From positions 1-25,934 of the IMG/VR virus record IMGVR_UViG_3300037189_002571: a stretch of DNA of 25,934 bases. One strand, given 5' to 3'. The position numbers and the translations under genes are program-made. Shown piece after piece: positions 1 to 5,599 of the stretch. Numbering within the stretch: the stretch's first letter is position 1; each line of letters starts with the position of its first letter. The notes under the pieces were generated by a model that made no database searches, was not told where the DNA came from, and was given only the letters and a program-made list of their open reading frames with translations. Origin of the DNA: a virus.

Positions 1-267
1 CATGCGTTCGCTGGATTTCGCAGGGCCAAGGACAAGGTAGTCAGAAGTATTTTTGATGTCTCCATCACCTTTGATAACTGCTGAGCCGAAGACCAGTGCT
101 GAGCCGAAGACCTGCGCGGAGCCATAGACCTGTGCTGAGCCAGAGACTCGCGCTGAGCCAGAGACCTGTGCTGAGCCAGAGACCTGTGCTGAGCCAGAGA
201 CCTGTGCTGAGCCAGAGACCTGTGCTGAGCCAGAGACTCGTGCTGAGCCAAAGATGTATTGTGTCAT
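1..267 (-). CDS. Hexapeptide-repeat (left-handed beta-helix) phage protein, 3' end outside window
   Basis: The frame read leftwards from ATG at 267 is open to the window edge (89 codons, no stop). After a six-residue lead come nine hexapeptide units of type GSAQVS / GSARVS / GSAQVY / GSALVF (residues 7-60), then GSAVIKG and a different tail containing SDYLVLGP. Small-small-hydrophobic hexapeptide repeats of this kind fold as left-handed parallel beta-helices. I recall a phage protein family with such repeats followed by a YLV(I/L)GP-type C-terminal domain; its function is unknown to me. The start codon overlaps the stop of the upstream gene (ATGA at 264-267), so translation is probably coupled. 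At DNA level the units are near-identical 18-bp tandem repeats, so length could vary between relatives. Virion, surface or regulatory role cannot be decided. Confidence 0.8.
   Translation of the reverse strand, partial: MTQYIFGSARVSGSAQVSGSAQVSGSAQVSGSAQVSGSARVSGSAQVYGSAQVFGSALVFGSAVIKGDGDIKNTSDYLVLGPAKSSERM
88..249. repeat. Nine 18-bp in-frame tandem repeats
   Basis: Plus-strand unit is close to TGCTGAGCCAGAGACCTG. The central copies are identical and the outer ones diverge by one to four bases. Each unit is exactly one hexapeptide (GSAQVS) of the minus-strand protein, so this is a coding tandem repeat and not a CRISPR or iteron array. Confidence 0.9.
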
Positions 268-530
268 TTGTTTTCTCCTGTTGCTTTGGCTATGGCGGCG
301 CGTGCTTGAACCAACCCCGGATTGTTTGCGGCTTCATCAAACCGATTTGCAGTGATGTACGCCATGTCTTCGTCGTGCAATGCTTTCAACGCCGCCAGCA
401 GTTCCTGATTCACCTCATGCAGGCGGCGCAGTTCGTTGGCAACCTCCACGCTTGTCAGGTCAGCATTACTGTGCATCTGGTCTGTCGCCTCCAGCGTATG
501 AGCCAGTCGCAGGGCTTCTGGTTGTGTCAC
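264..530 (-). CDS. Small helical phage protein, Ea22-like flavour
   Basis: 88 residues, starting VTQPEALRLAHTLEAT and ending ATGENK. The sequence is almost all charged amphipathic helix, with a segment ELRRLHEVNQELLAALKALH (about residues 35-54) expected to form a coiled coil. Similar short proteins beginning with QPEALRLA are common in early regions of temperate and lytic phages of proteobacteria; none has a function I can name. GTG at 530 is chosen because it overlaps the upstream stop as GTGA and sits 7 bases after AGGAGG (538-543 on the plus strand); a second GTG at 533 is only 4 bases from it. Confidence 0.75.
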   Translation of the reverse strand: MTQPEALRLAHTLEATDQMHSNADLTSVEVANELRRLHEVNQELLAALKALHDEDMAYITANRFDEAANNPGLVQARAAIAKATGENK

Positions 531-628
531 CACGGTGCCTCCTCATGATTCGACGGGTTAAACGGTATCGGTTTGCTCGGCTGCGGCTTGGGCAGTTCAG
601 TGGGGAAGGGCCAGAATGGGTTACTCAT
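527..628 (-). CDS. Short proline-rich hypothetical protein
   Basis: 33 residues (MSNPFWPFPTELP... ending NHEEAPW), rich in proline, with no transmembrane segment or known motif. It is supported by context rather than similarity: its ATG shares one base with the upstream stop (TGATG at 626-630) and its stop overlaps the downstream GTG start (GTGA). Such stop-start chaining runs through the whole operon. Function unknown. Confidence 0.55.
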   Translation of the reverse strand: MSNPFWPFPTELPKPQPSKPIPFNPSNHEEAPW

Positions 629-765
629 CACGCCCCCGTCAGGAAGAAAGCCAGCTTGGCGAACTTCACAAAGATGCCGAAGATGAACCCAGCGGCCATC
701 GCGCAAATGGCAACGCCAAGGAAGATGCCGAAGATGGCGGTCAGCCACATGAACAACTCTTTCAT
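628..765 (-). CDS. 45-residue small membrane protein
   Basis: Begins MKELFMWLTAIFGIFLGVAI and continues through a second hydrophobic stretch to FFLTGA. About residues 5-32 form one long, or two short, transmembrane helices with small and aromatic residues; a short basic segment (VKFAKLA) follows. The start overlaps the upstream stop (ATGA at 762-765) and the stop overlaps the next ATG, so it lies in the coupled series. It could be a holin-like, superinfection-exclusion or other inner-membrane peptide; its place in the early-type operon argues against a classical lysis holin. Confidence 0.7.
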   Translation of the reverse strand: MKELFMWLTAIFGIFLGVAICAMAAGFIFGIFVKFAKLAFFLTGA

Positions 766-1028
766 GTTGACATTCCCCGGCTTGGCAGAGTAAATGCCTT
801 CAAAGAACCGGGCCGGGGTACGTGGGTGTTGTGATCCCCGTCACCCGTCTTGTAGGTGGTGCGTTTCCACAGATCATTAGTGGCGGCTGTGGCTTCTCCA
901 GCTTCTTTTTGGCGGGGGACATACGTACCCACACCCATAGCTTTGCTGGCCTCTTTTGAGAGAGTCAGCTTTGCCTCTTTGACAATGTGAGTGGGGGTCA
1001 AAGGATTGGTTGAGTCGAAGAGTTTCAT
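762..1028 (-). CDS. Conserved phage hypothetical protein
   Basis: 88 residues beginning MKLFDSTNPLTPTHIVKEA and ending LPSRGMST. It contains KEASKAMGVGTYVPR and a basic Trp-Lys-Arg-Thr-Thr-Tyr segment followed by TGDGD. It is soluble and has no domain I recognise. The start at 1028 is chosen because it overlaps the upstream stop (ATGA). An alternative start at 1058 (MASCKTCKQN, preceded by GGAG) would add ten residues with a CxxC, but would overlap the upstream gene by 34 bases. Confidence 0.65.
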   Translation of the reverse strand: MKLFDSTNPLTPTHIVKEAKLTLSKEASKAMGVGTYVPRQKEAGEATAATNDLWKRTTYKTGDGDHNTHVPRPGSLKAFTLPSRGMST

Positions 1029-1171
1029 ATTCTGTTTACATGTTTTGCAAGAAGCCATTTGTCTCCAAGGAATCGCACAGAGCGAATCCATGATCTTTGG
1101 TTGTGTCGGTCAATCTTCTTGACCCCGCAGTTGAAATGCTTTCTGACTCGCTTCAGTAAATCAGTCTTCAT
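1025..1171 (-). CDS. 48-residue basic phage protein
   Basis: Sequence runs MKTDLLKRVRKHFNCG to LGDKWLLAKHVNRI. It is strongly basic, with a central RHNQRSWIRSVR segment. I recognise this as a recurrent short phage protein (HN-x-R-x-W-x-R-x-V-R, then LGD-x-WLLA) without a known function; nucleic-acid binding is possible from its charge. It overlaps the upstream gene by 11 bases and the downstream start by 4, and contains one GTTTACA motif (1034-1040). Confidence 0.65.
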   Translation of the reverse strand: MKTDLLKRVRKHFNCGVKKIDRHNQRSWIRSVRFLGDKWLLAKHVNRI

Positions 1172-1385
1172 GGTGCAGTCTTTCTATGACTTCATTTGTT
1201 TTCTTCTGGGTGATCCAGAAGCTCGAACTGTTTACACTCATCCCGGCTTCTGTCATTTCTAACGATGTCATGCACCTTCGGTCTACCCCGTGTTTGCCTG
1301 TGCGGTGCTTGTCAAATGCCTTGATGCTGTTGAAGTATTGATTGCATCCTTGGCACTGGTTTTTGTCCCCTCTAAGAATTTTCAT
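1161..1385 (-). CDS. FDxHR-type zinc-binding phage protein
   Basis: 74 residues. The pattern is CQGC (about residues 10-13), then FNSIKAFDKHRTGKHG, then RRCMTSLEM and FWITQKK. CxxC plus the AFDKHR/HG/RRC arrangement matches the phage FDxHR zinc-binding domain, a short single-zinc fold probably binding nucleic acid or protein. The ATG at 1385 is chosen over one at 1421 because it is preceded by GAGG and starts just before the domain. It overlaps the upstream gene end by 14 bases. Confidence 0.75.
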   Translation of the reverse strand: MKILRGDKNQCQGCNQYFNSIKAFDKHRTGKHGVDRRCMTSLEMTEAGMSVNSSSFWITQKKTNEVIERLHHED

Positions 1386-1683
1386 TGGTTGCCTCTTTGA
1401 TAAAACAGGTTGAAAGTTCATCCGCGATCATTTCAGCAAATGATTTCCCGCTTGGGAAGCGCATCTGTAGCGCGGTGTTGCTCTCAATGAGTTTGATGCA
1501 CTTGCTGACTGCCTCGTTGTGACCCTGCACATACGGGTTGCTGTCTGCCATACGTAGCATGATGGCTTCCCGGATGATCTTTGCCATTGCCAGCTTCTTC
1601 TGCTTGGCAAACTTCTTGAGTCGAATGTGTTCATCCGCTTCAAGGTAGGTCATAAAGGGCAGTAGCCTTTTAGGAGTTTTCAT
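1372..1683 (-). CDS. Ribbon-helix-helix-like DNA-binding protein
   Basis: 103 residues. The N-terminal part, MKTPKRLLPFMTYLEADEHIRLK... with AKIIREAIMLRM, has the beta-strand/helix/helix layout of Arc/CopG-type ribbon-helix-helix proteins (strand about 8-14, helix A 16-27, helix B 32-44). The rest is helical and could mediate oligomerisation. Such proteins are often repressors or antitoxins, but no toxin gene is next to it. It is one candidate for the protein that binds the dyad motif spread through the window; that link is inference. The start at 1683 overlaps the upstream gene end by 14 bases. Confidence 0.6.
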   Translation of the reverse strand: MKTPKRLLPFMTYLEADEHIRLKKFAKQKKLAMAKIIREAIMLRMADSNPYVQGHNEAVSKCIKLIESNTALQMRFPSGKSFAEMIADELSTCFIKEATNENS

Positions 1684-2074
1684 ATTTCCAGTTCTCAAAT
1701 CCCACAACAAGTTCATCGAACATTGATTGGGCTAGTGAGTCTCCATTAAGTTGTGAGCGTGACTCAATGCCACAGTGATTGCATAGGACTTCCGCTGCCT
1801 CGTTCTCATCACAAGAATGTCCCGCAAAGTTCTTGCTTAGGTATTCTTGGAACAATGGATTGCGGCAAAGCATCCCGGCCTGCTTGACCCGGTTTGTGTA
1901 AACGGTAGGCGTCTCGTCGTCTTGGATTCGGACGAGAGCGCAGCCGTATCTCGCACCGACAAAATCCCGGATCAGTTCCACTGGGATTTCGTCAGGGTGT
2001 ATAGACAGAGTCAAAACAAAACCAGTGCGGTCTTGTTTCAACGCTATCTTCCGCGCTTCAAATTGCAGAGCCAT
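1670..2074 (-). CDS. Conserved phage protein of the MALQF...DEIP type
   Basis: 134 residues. It begins MALQFEARKIALKQDRTGF, followed by HPDEIPVELIRDFVGARYGCALVRI and, after a gap, AGMLCRNPLFQEYL and CNHCGIESRSQL. I recognise this as a frequent phage early-region protein with two conserved blocks: the DEIP...GARY block, and a block ending in a helix with GI(E)SR. No enzymatic motif is visible and the function is unknown. No clear ribosome site precedes the ATG; the upstream HNH gene ends 5 bases away, so translation may depend on it. It contains one GTTTACAC motif read as VYT. Confidence 0.7.
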   Translation of the reverse strand: MALQFEARKIALKQDRTGFVLTLSIHPDEIPVELIRDFVGARYGCALVRIQDDETPTVYTNRVKQAGMLCRNPLFQEYLSKNFAGHSCDENEAAEVLCNHCGIESRSQLNGDSLAQSMFDELVVGFENWKYENS

Positions 2075-2079
2075 TTTTT

Positions 2080-2553
2080 TTATTGGTACTTTGGTTTGTG
2101 TAAACGGTGCCATTGCTTGTGGCATTTTTCACAAACCCAACGAACTTCAAGTGGTTTTGTATAATCATCATGGTGTCCTTCAATTTTTTCAGTTGATGCA
2201 CATTCAGAACAAGTTTTTGGTTTGTGCAGGATTCCATCTCTAACGGCATTGCCAACAATGATGTGAGCCGCGTAACGCAATGGATGTTGTTGTTTGTATT
2301 TCAATAAGCCTCGTTTTTTGGCAATTTTTCCAGCATCTGTTTTGATGTACTGTTTTCTTGCCAAAACTCTATGTGCAAGATTTCCCCGTTTTTTTTCGTA
2401 CTCTTTAATGCGCTCAATGTTTTCAATCCTATGTTTGGATACACGATTTTTTACGCAATCCTTACACATATTGAGATAACCATCTGCCATTGCTTTGTGT
2501 ACATAAAATTCAGAAAAATCTTTGTTAGCTTTACAACTCCTGCACTGTTTCAT
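2080..2553 (-). CDS. Free-standing HNH endonuclease, probably homing
   Basis: 157 residues. An N-terminal zinc-knuckle pair (CRSC near residues 4-7, CKDC near 32-35) is followed by a long basic helical linker. The C-terminal nuclease has CSEC, EGHHDDYTKPLEVRWVC and CHKQWH (about 115-155). HH and the later H match a His-Me finger (HNH) site, with the cysteines as structural zinc ligands. The gene is AT-rich against its neighbours and breaks the overlapping operon with its own ribosome site (GGAG, 5 bases before ATG 2553), as expected for a mobile nuclease gene. Its last codons carry the same 16-bp string found in the next gene. Confidence 0.8.
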   Translation of the reverse strand: MKQCRSCKANKDFSEFYVHKAMADGYLNMCKDCVKNRVSKHRIENIERIKEYEKKRGNLAHRVLARKQYIKTDAGKIAKKRGLLKYKQQHPLRYAAHIIVGNAVRDGILHKPKTCSECASTEKIEGHHDDYTKPLEVRWVCEKCHKQWHRLHKPKYQ

Positions 2554-2575
2554 AGTCACTCCATTAGAAAGGGAT

Positions 2576-2610
2576 GACTATAGTATACCCGTTCTAGAAA
2601 GGTATGTCTT
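2576..2610 (-). promoter_or_regulatory. Possible leftward promoter before the HNH gene
   Basis: On the minus strand, AAGACA (2610-2605) and TATACT (2587-2582) are separated by 17 bases. The -10 overlaps the palindromic core ACTATAGT (2577-2584). It sits in the only real gap of this operon (2554-2593). The match to sigma70 is moderate (4/6 and 5/6). Confidence 0.4.
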
Positions 2611-2896
2611 CCTCTGGGAAGTCTTGCGCGGCAGGTTGTTGAGACTGCCTATGAGCCTGCTTCTGACCTTCGGGAACAAAGCGATTAACACCGATGGACA
2701 AAAACGTGCGTCCTTGCTTGTCCTGCTTCTTCCAACCACTCAGTTTGATGATCATCAAATCACCGTCCATCTGGACATTGGTTTTGTCCTTGATGTTGAT
2801 AGCCAGCGAACCCCAGTAATCGGGAGACTTGTCGCCCTTCTTGGTTGCGTTGGCGCGGAGGGAACCGCTATCGGGGAACTCTTTAAATTCAGCCAT
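2594..2896 (-). CDS. SSB-like single-stranded DNA-binding protein
   Basis: 100 residues. The body (LRANATKKGDKSPDYWGSLA..., then a strand-rich segment with GDLMIIKLSGWKKQDKQG) looks like a small OB-fold. The C-terminus is a flexible Gln-rich tail ending DFPEEDIPF, which closely matches the acidic DDDIPF tip by which bacterial SSB recruits partners. With an annealing protein and exonuclease directly upstream, it completes a phage recombination set. The start overlaps the stop of the upstream gene by 8 bases. Confidence 0.75.
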   Translation of the reverse strand: MAEFKEFPDSGSLRANATKKGDKSPDYWGSLAINIKDKTNVQMDGDLMIIKLSGWKKQDKQGRTFLSIGVNRFVPEGQKQAHRQSQQPAAQDFPEEDIPF

Positions 2897-3623
2897 TTTG
2901 TGCTTCTTTCATCTTCTGTTTCAGGGTTGCGAAATGCTGGAGTACTTGTTGGTATAGAGAGAGATGCGTCTTCTTCAGTGACTCCAACTGAAGTTGATTG
3001 TTGATCCAGTAGCTGTTTAAACTCTCAATGTCTTTGCAGATGTGCGTGTACTCGATCATTGATTTTGCAAACAGTTCCCGGCTTGCATCGCTGTTGTCCC
3101 ACTCAGTGGGTTGCGGTCTTACATTGAGTCTTACCTCCTTTCGTTTCTCTTTAGGTTCCGGCTTGGGTTCCTGTTTGACTTCGGTTTCCACCTTCTCTTC
3201 TTCCACTTCGGGCAGGTCTTCCCCGGCGTAGATGTAGAGTCCAAGTCCATGCATAGCGATAGCCTTTGTGAGGCAGCGCATGATGGCAGTGTTTACATTG
3301 AATGCGTCTAGCTTCTCAGTCTTGTCGCGTCCGAACTTATCCTTGAACGTCCTGCCCGCGATTGAGATGGGGGAGTTAGCGCTGTTCATCACTGGTAGCC
3401 AGCAAGTCACAGGCTTACCAAAGATCGTGACGGTGACCCACACCATAGCGCTGTCACCTACGGTCATAAAGGGTTCGCCATTGAAGTTCTTGACCTCAAA
3501 GTTAGCGATAGGGTCTGCCTTCAGTACCTCTGCCCATGCCCATGCCCACGACAAATACGTGAGTCCGTTCTTCTTCTCTGTGTGGTCATTGACGTTGACC
3601 TTCAGCAAATCAATTTGATTCAT
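2889..3623 (-). CDS. Single-strand annealing protein, DUF1071 (Sak3/Rad52-like) family
   Basis: 244 residues. The signature GLTYLSWAWAWAEVLK (about 20-35), a strand-rich middle (MVWVTVTIFGKPVTCWLPVM) and AFNVNTAIMRCLTKAIAMHGLGLYIYAGEDLP fit DUF1071 recombinases, which bind ssDNA and anneal complementary strands. The C-terminal third is a charged Glu/Lys linker and helices, typical of a partner-binding tail. It lies between the exonuclease (14-base overlap) and the SSB-like gene, the normal order for two-component phage recombination. Confidence 0.85.
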   Translation of the reverse strand: MNQIDLLKVNVNDHTEKKNGLTYLSWAWAWAEVLKADPIANFEVKNFNGEPFMTVGDSAMVWVTVTIFGKPVTCWLPVMNSANSPISIAGRTFKDKFGRDKTEKLDAFNVNTAIMRCLTKAIAMHGLGLYIYAGEDLPEVEEEKVETEVKQEPKPEPKEKRKEVRLNVRPQPTEWDNSDASRELFAKSMIEYTHICKDIESLNSYWINNQLQLESLKKTHLSLYQQVLQHFATLKQKMKEAQNG

Positions 3624-4479
3624 TGTTCATTTCCTTCTGATATTGACTACACCATTGGTTCACTCCGCAGTAGTTACCCGTACATCTTTTAGGTTCTCCT
3701 TTCCTAGTCTCAACGTAACCTTTCTCCTTCTCTGCCAGTTCGTTTGCTTCCTCAATGGATTTAAACAACTTGATGGCAGTCTTTCTTCCTTCGCGCTTGA
3801 CTGCATAGACAGTCTCAGACATCCAGCGTTCTTCGTCTGTACATGGTTGGAGTTCTTCTTGGAAGTCCCGTGCCACCTTAGCTTGCTGGTGCATACGCAG
3901 ACGCTCCCGGATGAATGTCTCTGCCGTGAATGAATCCCATATCGGGATGTCCACGACGGTAATGGGAGACTCTGGATAGCCTTCCTTCGTTTCGTATTTG
4001 TTGTAGTCTCGAAGCATGGCGCATATCTTCAAGCCCACCACACGCTCCCGCTTCACCGTTTCAACGAGCCACTTGTATAGGTTAAGTTGCTCTACCCATT
4101 CACGCTTTTCTTTCATTACAGACCACACCGATGTGAACTTGTAGTCCCACAGAATGATCCCGGCAGGTGTCTTCTCTTGGATGTCAATCGCACCGCTGAT
4201 CACAGTGCCTTCCAGTTGAGCAAACAGGCGTTCCTCTTTGATGAAGTTCTTGGTCTTTACTTCCTCAAACCTAGCGTGAAGCGCGGTACCTAAGAATGCG
4301 TACAGCATATCGCTGATGTCCTGCTCCATCAGGTCATCGTACTGTTCGCGCAACCTTTGTACCTTTGGAGGACTGAGCAGCCCTGTTACACTGTACTCAG
4401 ATGCACCCTTACTATAGTGATCCTTGCTCATCATCTCGACTAGAGGTCTAGGCAAGTCGTATTTGTTGGTAATCTTCAT
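3610..4479 (-). CDS. PD-(D/E)XK exonuclease (Cas4/RecB-like)
   Basis: 289 residues. Motifs are GTALH (residues about 64-68), SGAIDIQE (Asp about 99), ILWDYKFTS (Asp112, Lys114) and QLNLYKWL (about 131-138), the His/Asp/Asp-x-Lys/Gln-Tyr order of RecB-family nucleases. A C-terminal RCTGNYCGVNQWC cluster resembles the cysteines holding an Fe-S cluster in Cas4/AddB-type enzymes. It probably resects phage DNA ends for the annealing protein next to it. ATG 4479 is used because AAAGG lies 6 bases upstream; an in-frame ATG at 4485 has no such spacing. Confidence 0.85.
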   Translation of the reverse strand: MKITNKYDLPRPLVEMMSKDHYSKGASEYSVTGLLSPPKVQRLREQYDDLMEQDISDMLYAFLGTALHARFEEVKTKNFIKEERLFAQLEGTVISGAIDIQEKTPAGIILWDYKFTSVWSVMKEKREWVEQLNLYKWLVETVKRERVVGLKICAMLRDYNKYETKEGYPESPITVVDIPIWDSFTAETFIRERLRMHQQAKVARDFQEELQPCTDEERWMSETVYAVKREGRKTAIKLFKSIEEANELAEKEKGYVETRKGEPKRCTGNYCGVNQWCSQYQKEMNNESN

Positions 4480-4502
4480 CGTCATCCTTTCTATGAAACG
4501 CA

Positions 4503-4531
4503 ATGATAGTGATGTTAGCACCGAAATGCAA
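4503..4531 (-). promoter_or_regulatory. Leftward sigma70-like promoter for the recombination operon
   Basis: On the minus strand TTGCAT (4531-4526) and TATCAT (4508-4503) are separated by 17 bases, placing the start of RNA near 4496, just before the exonuclease start at 4479. It overlaps the start codon of the divergent resolvase gene, so the two directions may interfere. Confidence 0.5.
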
Positions 4532-4918
4532 GTGATATCAAAAATTATTTTTGGTGAGCCTGCAAGCAAAGCCAACTCAAGGAGGGTGGTTCGCTTCGGT
4601 GGGATGTCGAGACTGATCAAGTCCCAGAAAGCACTGACCTACTCAGAGTTGTTTAAACAACAATGGGAGCCTGAGCCTGTCTTGTTGACCGGTGACCTTC
4701 AAATCACCATGCACATTCACTACGCATCACGAAGACCGGACTTGGACGAGAGCCTGATCCTTGATCTCATGCAAGGCATCGCTTATGTAAACGACAGGCA
4801 GGTGAAGGAGCGTCATGTGTACTGGCACCTTGACCCTGACAATCCGAGGTCGGAGATTAGAATCCAGCAGATCGCAGAAGTAGCGCCCAAAAAGAAGCCC
4901 CGAACCAGTCGGGGCTAA
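4526..4918 (+). CDS. rusA: RusA-like Holliday-junction resolvase
   Basis: 130 residues. MQVISKIIFGEPASKANSRRVV is the usual first strand and basic turn of RusA, and RRPDLDESLILDLMQGIAYVNDRQV (about 73-97) contains the conserved aspartates (RPDxD, then NDRQ in place of the usual DDxQ). RusA dimers cut four-way junctions and suit the neighbouring recombination genes. The start is chosen by homology; longer in-frame starts at 4424 and 4493 would run into the divergent exonuclease gene and lack the fold. The C-terminus (PKKKPRTSRG) is basic and its last codons form a hairpin (see terminator). Confidence 0.8.
   Translation: MQVISKIIFGEPASKANSRRVVRFGGMSRLIKSQKALTYSELFKQQWEPEPVLLTGDLQITMHIHYASRRPDLDESLILDLMQGIAYVNDRQVKERHVYWHLDPDNPRSEIRIQQIAEVAPKKKPRTSRG
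4890..4916 (-). terminator. Leftward-oriented terminator overlapping the resolvase stop
   Basis: Perfect 8-bp stem AGCCCCGA (4896-4903) with TCGGGGCT (4909-4916) and a 5-base loop. Read on the minus strand it is followed by TTCTTTTT; read on the plus strand there is no T-run. It would therefore stop leftward transcription entering from the right. Confidence 0.6.
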
Positions 4919-4962
4919 TCAGGGAGGACAACTGCGAGAACCAGTCCACATTATACAAGCCT

Positions 4963-5151
4963 ATGGAAATCATCGACTACGCACAACACATGATGCACCT
5001 TGAGAAGCTAGTCAAGGAAGCACACTACCTTTGTTTACACAAACAGTACAACGAAGCCGGGAAGCTCTGCCATGACATGATCTCAGAGACCCGCAGGCTC
5101 TCTATGTGTCTCCATTACATGGATGACCAAGAGACAAAAAAAATTCTTTAA
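4963..5151 (+). CDS. Small helical hypothetical protein
   Basis: 62 residues (MEIIDYAQHMMHLEKLVKEA...), predicted all-helical, with HLEKLVKEAHYLCLHKQYNEA as a TPR-like helix pair, and His/Cys-rich (HYLCLHK, KLCHDM, MCLHYM). I do not recognise a family. No good ribosome site is visible; the later ATG of HMMHLEK is an alternative start. A GTTTACAC motif (5033-5040) lies within it, read as LH. Confidence 0.5.
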   Translation: MEIIDYAQHMMHLEKLVKEAHYLCLHKQYNEAGKLCHDMISETRRLSMCLHYMDDQETKKIL

Positions 5152-5156
5152 AGTAC

Positions 5157-5184
5157 TTGCGAACAGTAGAAATTCTGTTATAGT
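5157..5184 (+). promoter_or_regulatory. Sigma70-like promoter for the small RNA
   Basis: TTGCGA (5157-5162) and TATAGT (5179-5184) with a 16-base spacer. The predicted RNA start is near 5191, right after the upstream gene ends, and about 25 bases before the structured terminator hairpin. Confidence 0.6.
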
Positions 5185-5190
5185 AAAGCT

Positions 5191-5293
5191 GTTGCTGTAG
5201 CACGCAATAGTCTGAAGCCAGTTACACATGCATCTTGGCCTCTGGGGATTCTCAGAGGGTGCTATCCAAGGTGCAGTTGTAACTGGCTTTTTT
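5191..5293 (+). ncRNA. Candidate small RNA with nested stems and intrinsic terminator
   Basis: Three nested helices: AAGCCAGTTACA (5215-5226) with 5278-5289, 12 bp perfect; TGCATCTTGG (5229-5238) with CCAAGGTGCA (5266-5275), 10 bp with one G-U; CCTCTG (5239-5244) with CAGAGG (5253-5258) around an 8-base loop, with a 7-base bulge (5259-5265). A run of six T (5288-5293) follows the outer stem, so the whole is a rho-independent terminator carrying an elaborate loop. A promoter lies just upstream. A short reading frame across it has no ribosome site and no coding look. It does not match a class I can name. Confidence 0.65.
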
Positions 5294-5344
5294 CATTCCT
5301 GCTATGACAACCGTACTCCACACGACAGCAAGAGGTCATCCTGC

Positions 5345-5523
5345 CTGCGTGGAAGAATAGGGATACACGGTAAGCGTCAAGGCGCGGAGCAACTACTCCC
5401 AACAATCCGTGCGGCTGGTCGAATCTGCAAGCCGAGGGGTCAGGAAACTGACATGCAGATGCCCTAACGGGCGGTGAAGACTCATCCTCCCAACCCTATG
5501 TTTACATGGGGAAGGGGGGTCTT
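5345..5523 (+). ncRNA. Candidate structured RNA with multi-helix junction
   Basis: Helices seen by eye: closing stem CTGCGTG (5345-5351) with CATGCAG (5452-5458); CACGG (5366-5370) with CCGTG (5407-5411), holding inner hairpin GGAG/CTCC (5386-5399); directly abutting CGGCT (5412-5416) with AGCCG (5430-5434); TCAG-GAAA-CTGA (5440-5451), a GNRA tetraloop; GCCC/GGGC (5461-5472); and a long hairpin CCTCCC-AA-CCCTATG-TTTA-CATGGGG-AA-GGGGGG (5486-5519) with a symmetric internal loop. The abutting helices, GNRA loop and lack of a credible gene support a folded RNA or long structured leader of the replication genes downstream. It is not a tRNA, RNase P RNA or tmRNA. Confidence 0.5.
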
Positions 5524-5544
5524 TGGGTGAAATTTATTAGAACA

Positions 5545-5558
5545 GCCCCGGCAGGGGC
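5545..5558 (+). other. GC hairpin in the leader of the replication genes
   Basis: GCCCC (5545-5549) pairs with GGGGC (5554-5558) around GGCA. No T-run follows, so it is not an intrinsic terminator. It sits 42 bases before the winged-helix start and covers an upstream ATG at 5561 that lacks its own ribosome site. Confidence 0.4.
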
Positions 5559-5599
5559 GTATGGGAGTAAAGGCGTACTTAGACAACTTGGAGAACAAA

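Noticed and set aside
78-250. CRISPR-like or iteron array
   Set aside because: The 18-bp units are directly adjacent with no spacers and are in frame with a hexapeptide protein.
96-548. Plus-strand 150-codon frame full of LSQRPV repeats
   Set aside because: It is the complement of the hexapeptide-repeat gene; the repeats give an open frame on both strands. The minus-strand frame has coupled starts and a recognised pattern.
5410-5435. tRNA-like T-arm (GGTCGAATC)
   Set aside because: Flanks do not form a T-stem, and no acceptor, D-arm or anticodon arm fits.
5228-5467. 79-codon plus-strand frame across the RNA region
   Set aside because: It has no ribosome site, crosses a strong terminator, shows no domain, and overlaps the folded regions.
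5191-5523. Group I intron or known riboswitch
   Set aside because: No group I core elements or known aptamer signatures were found, and no gene is split here.
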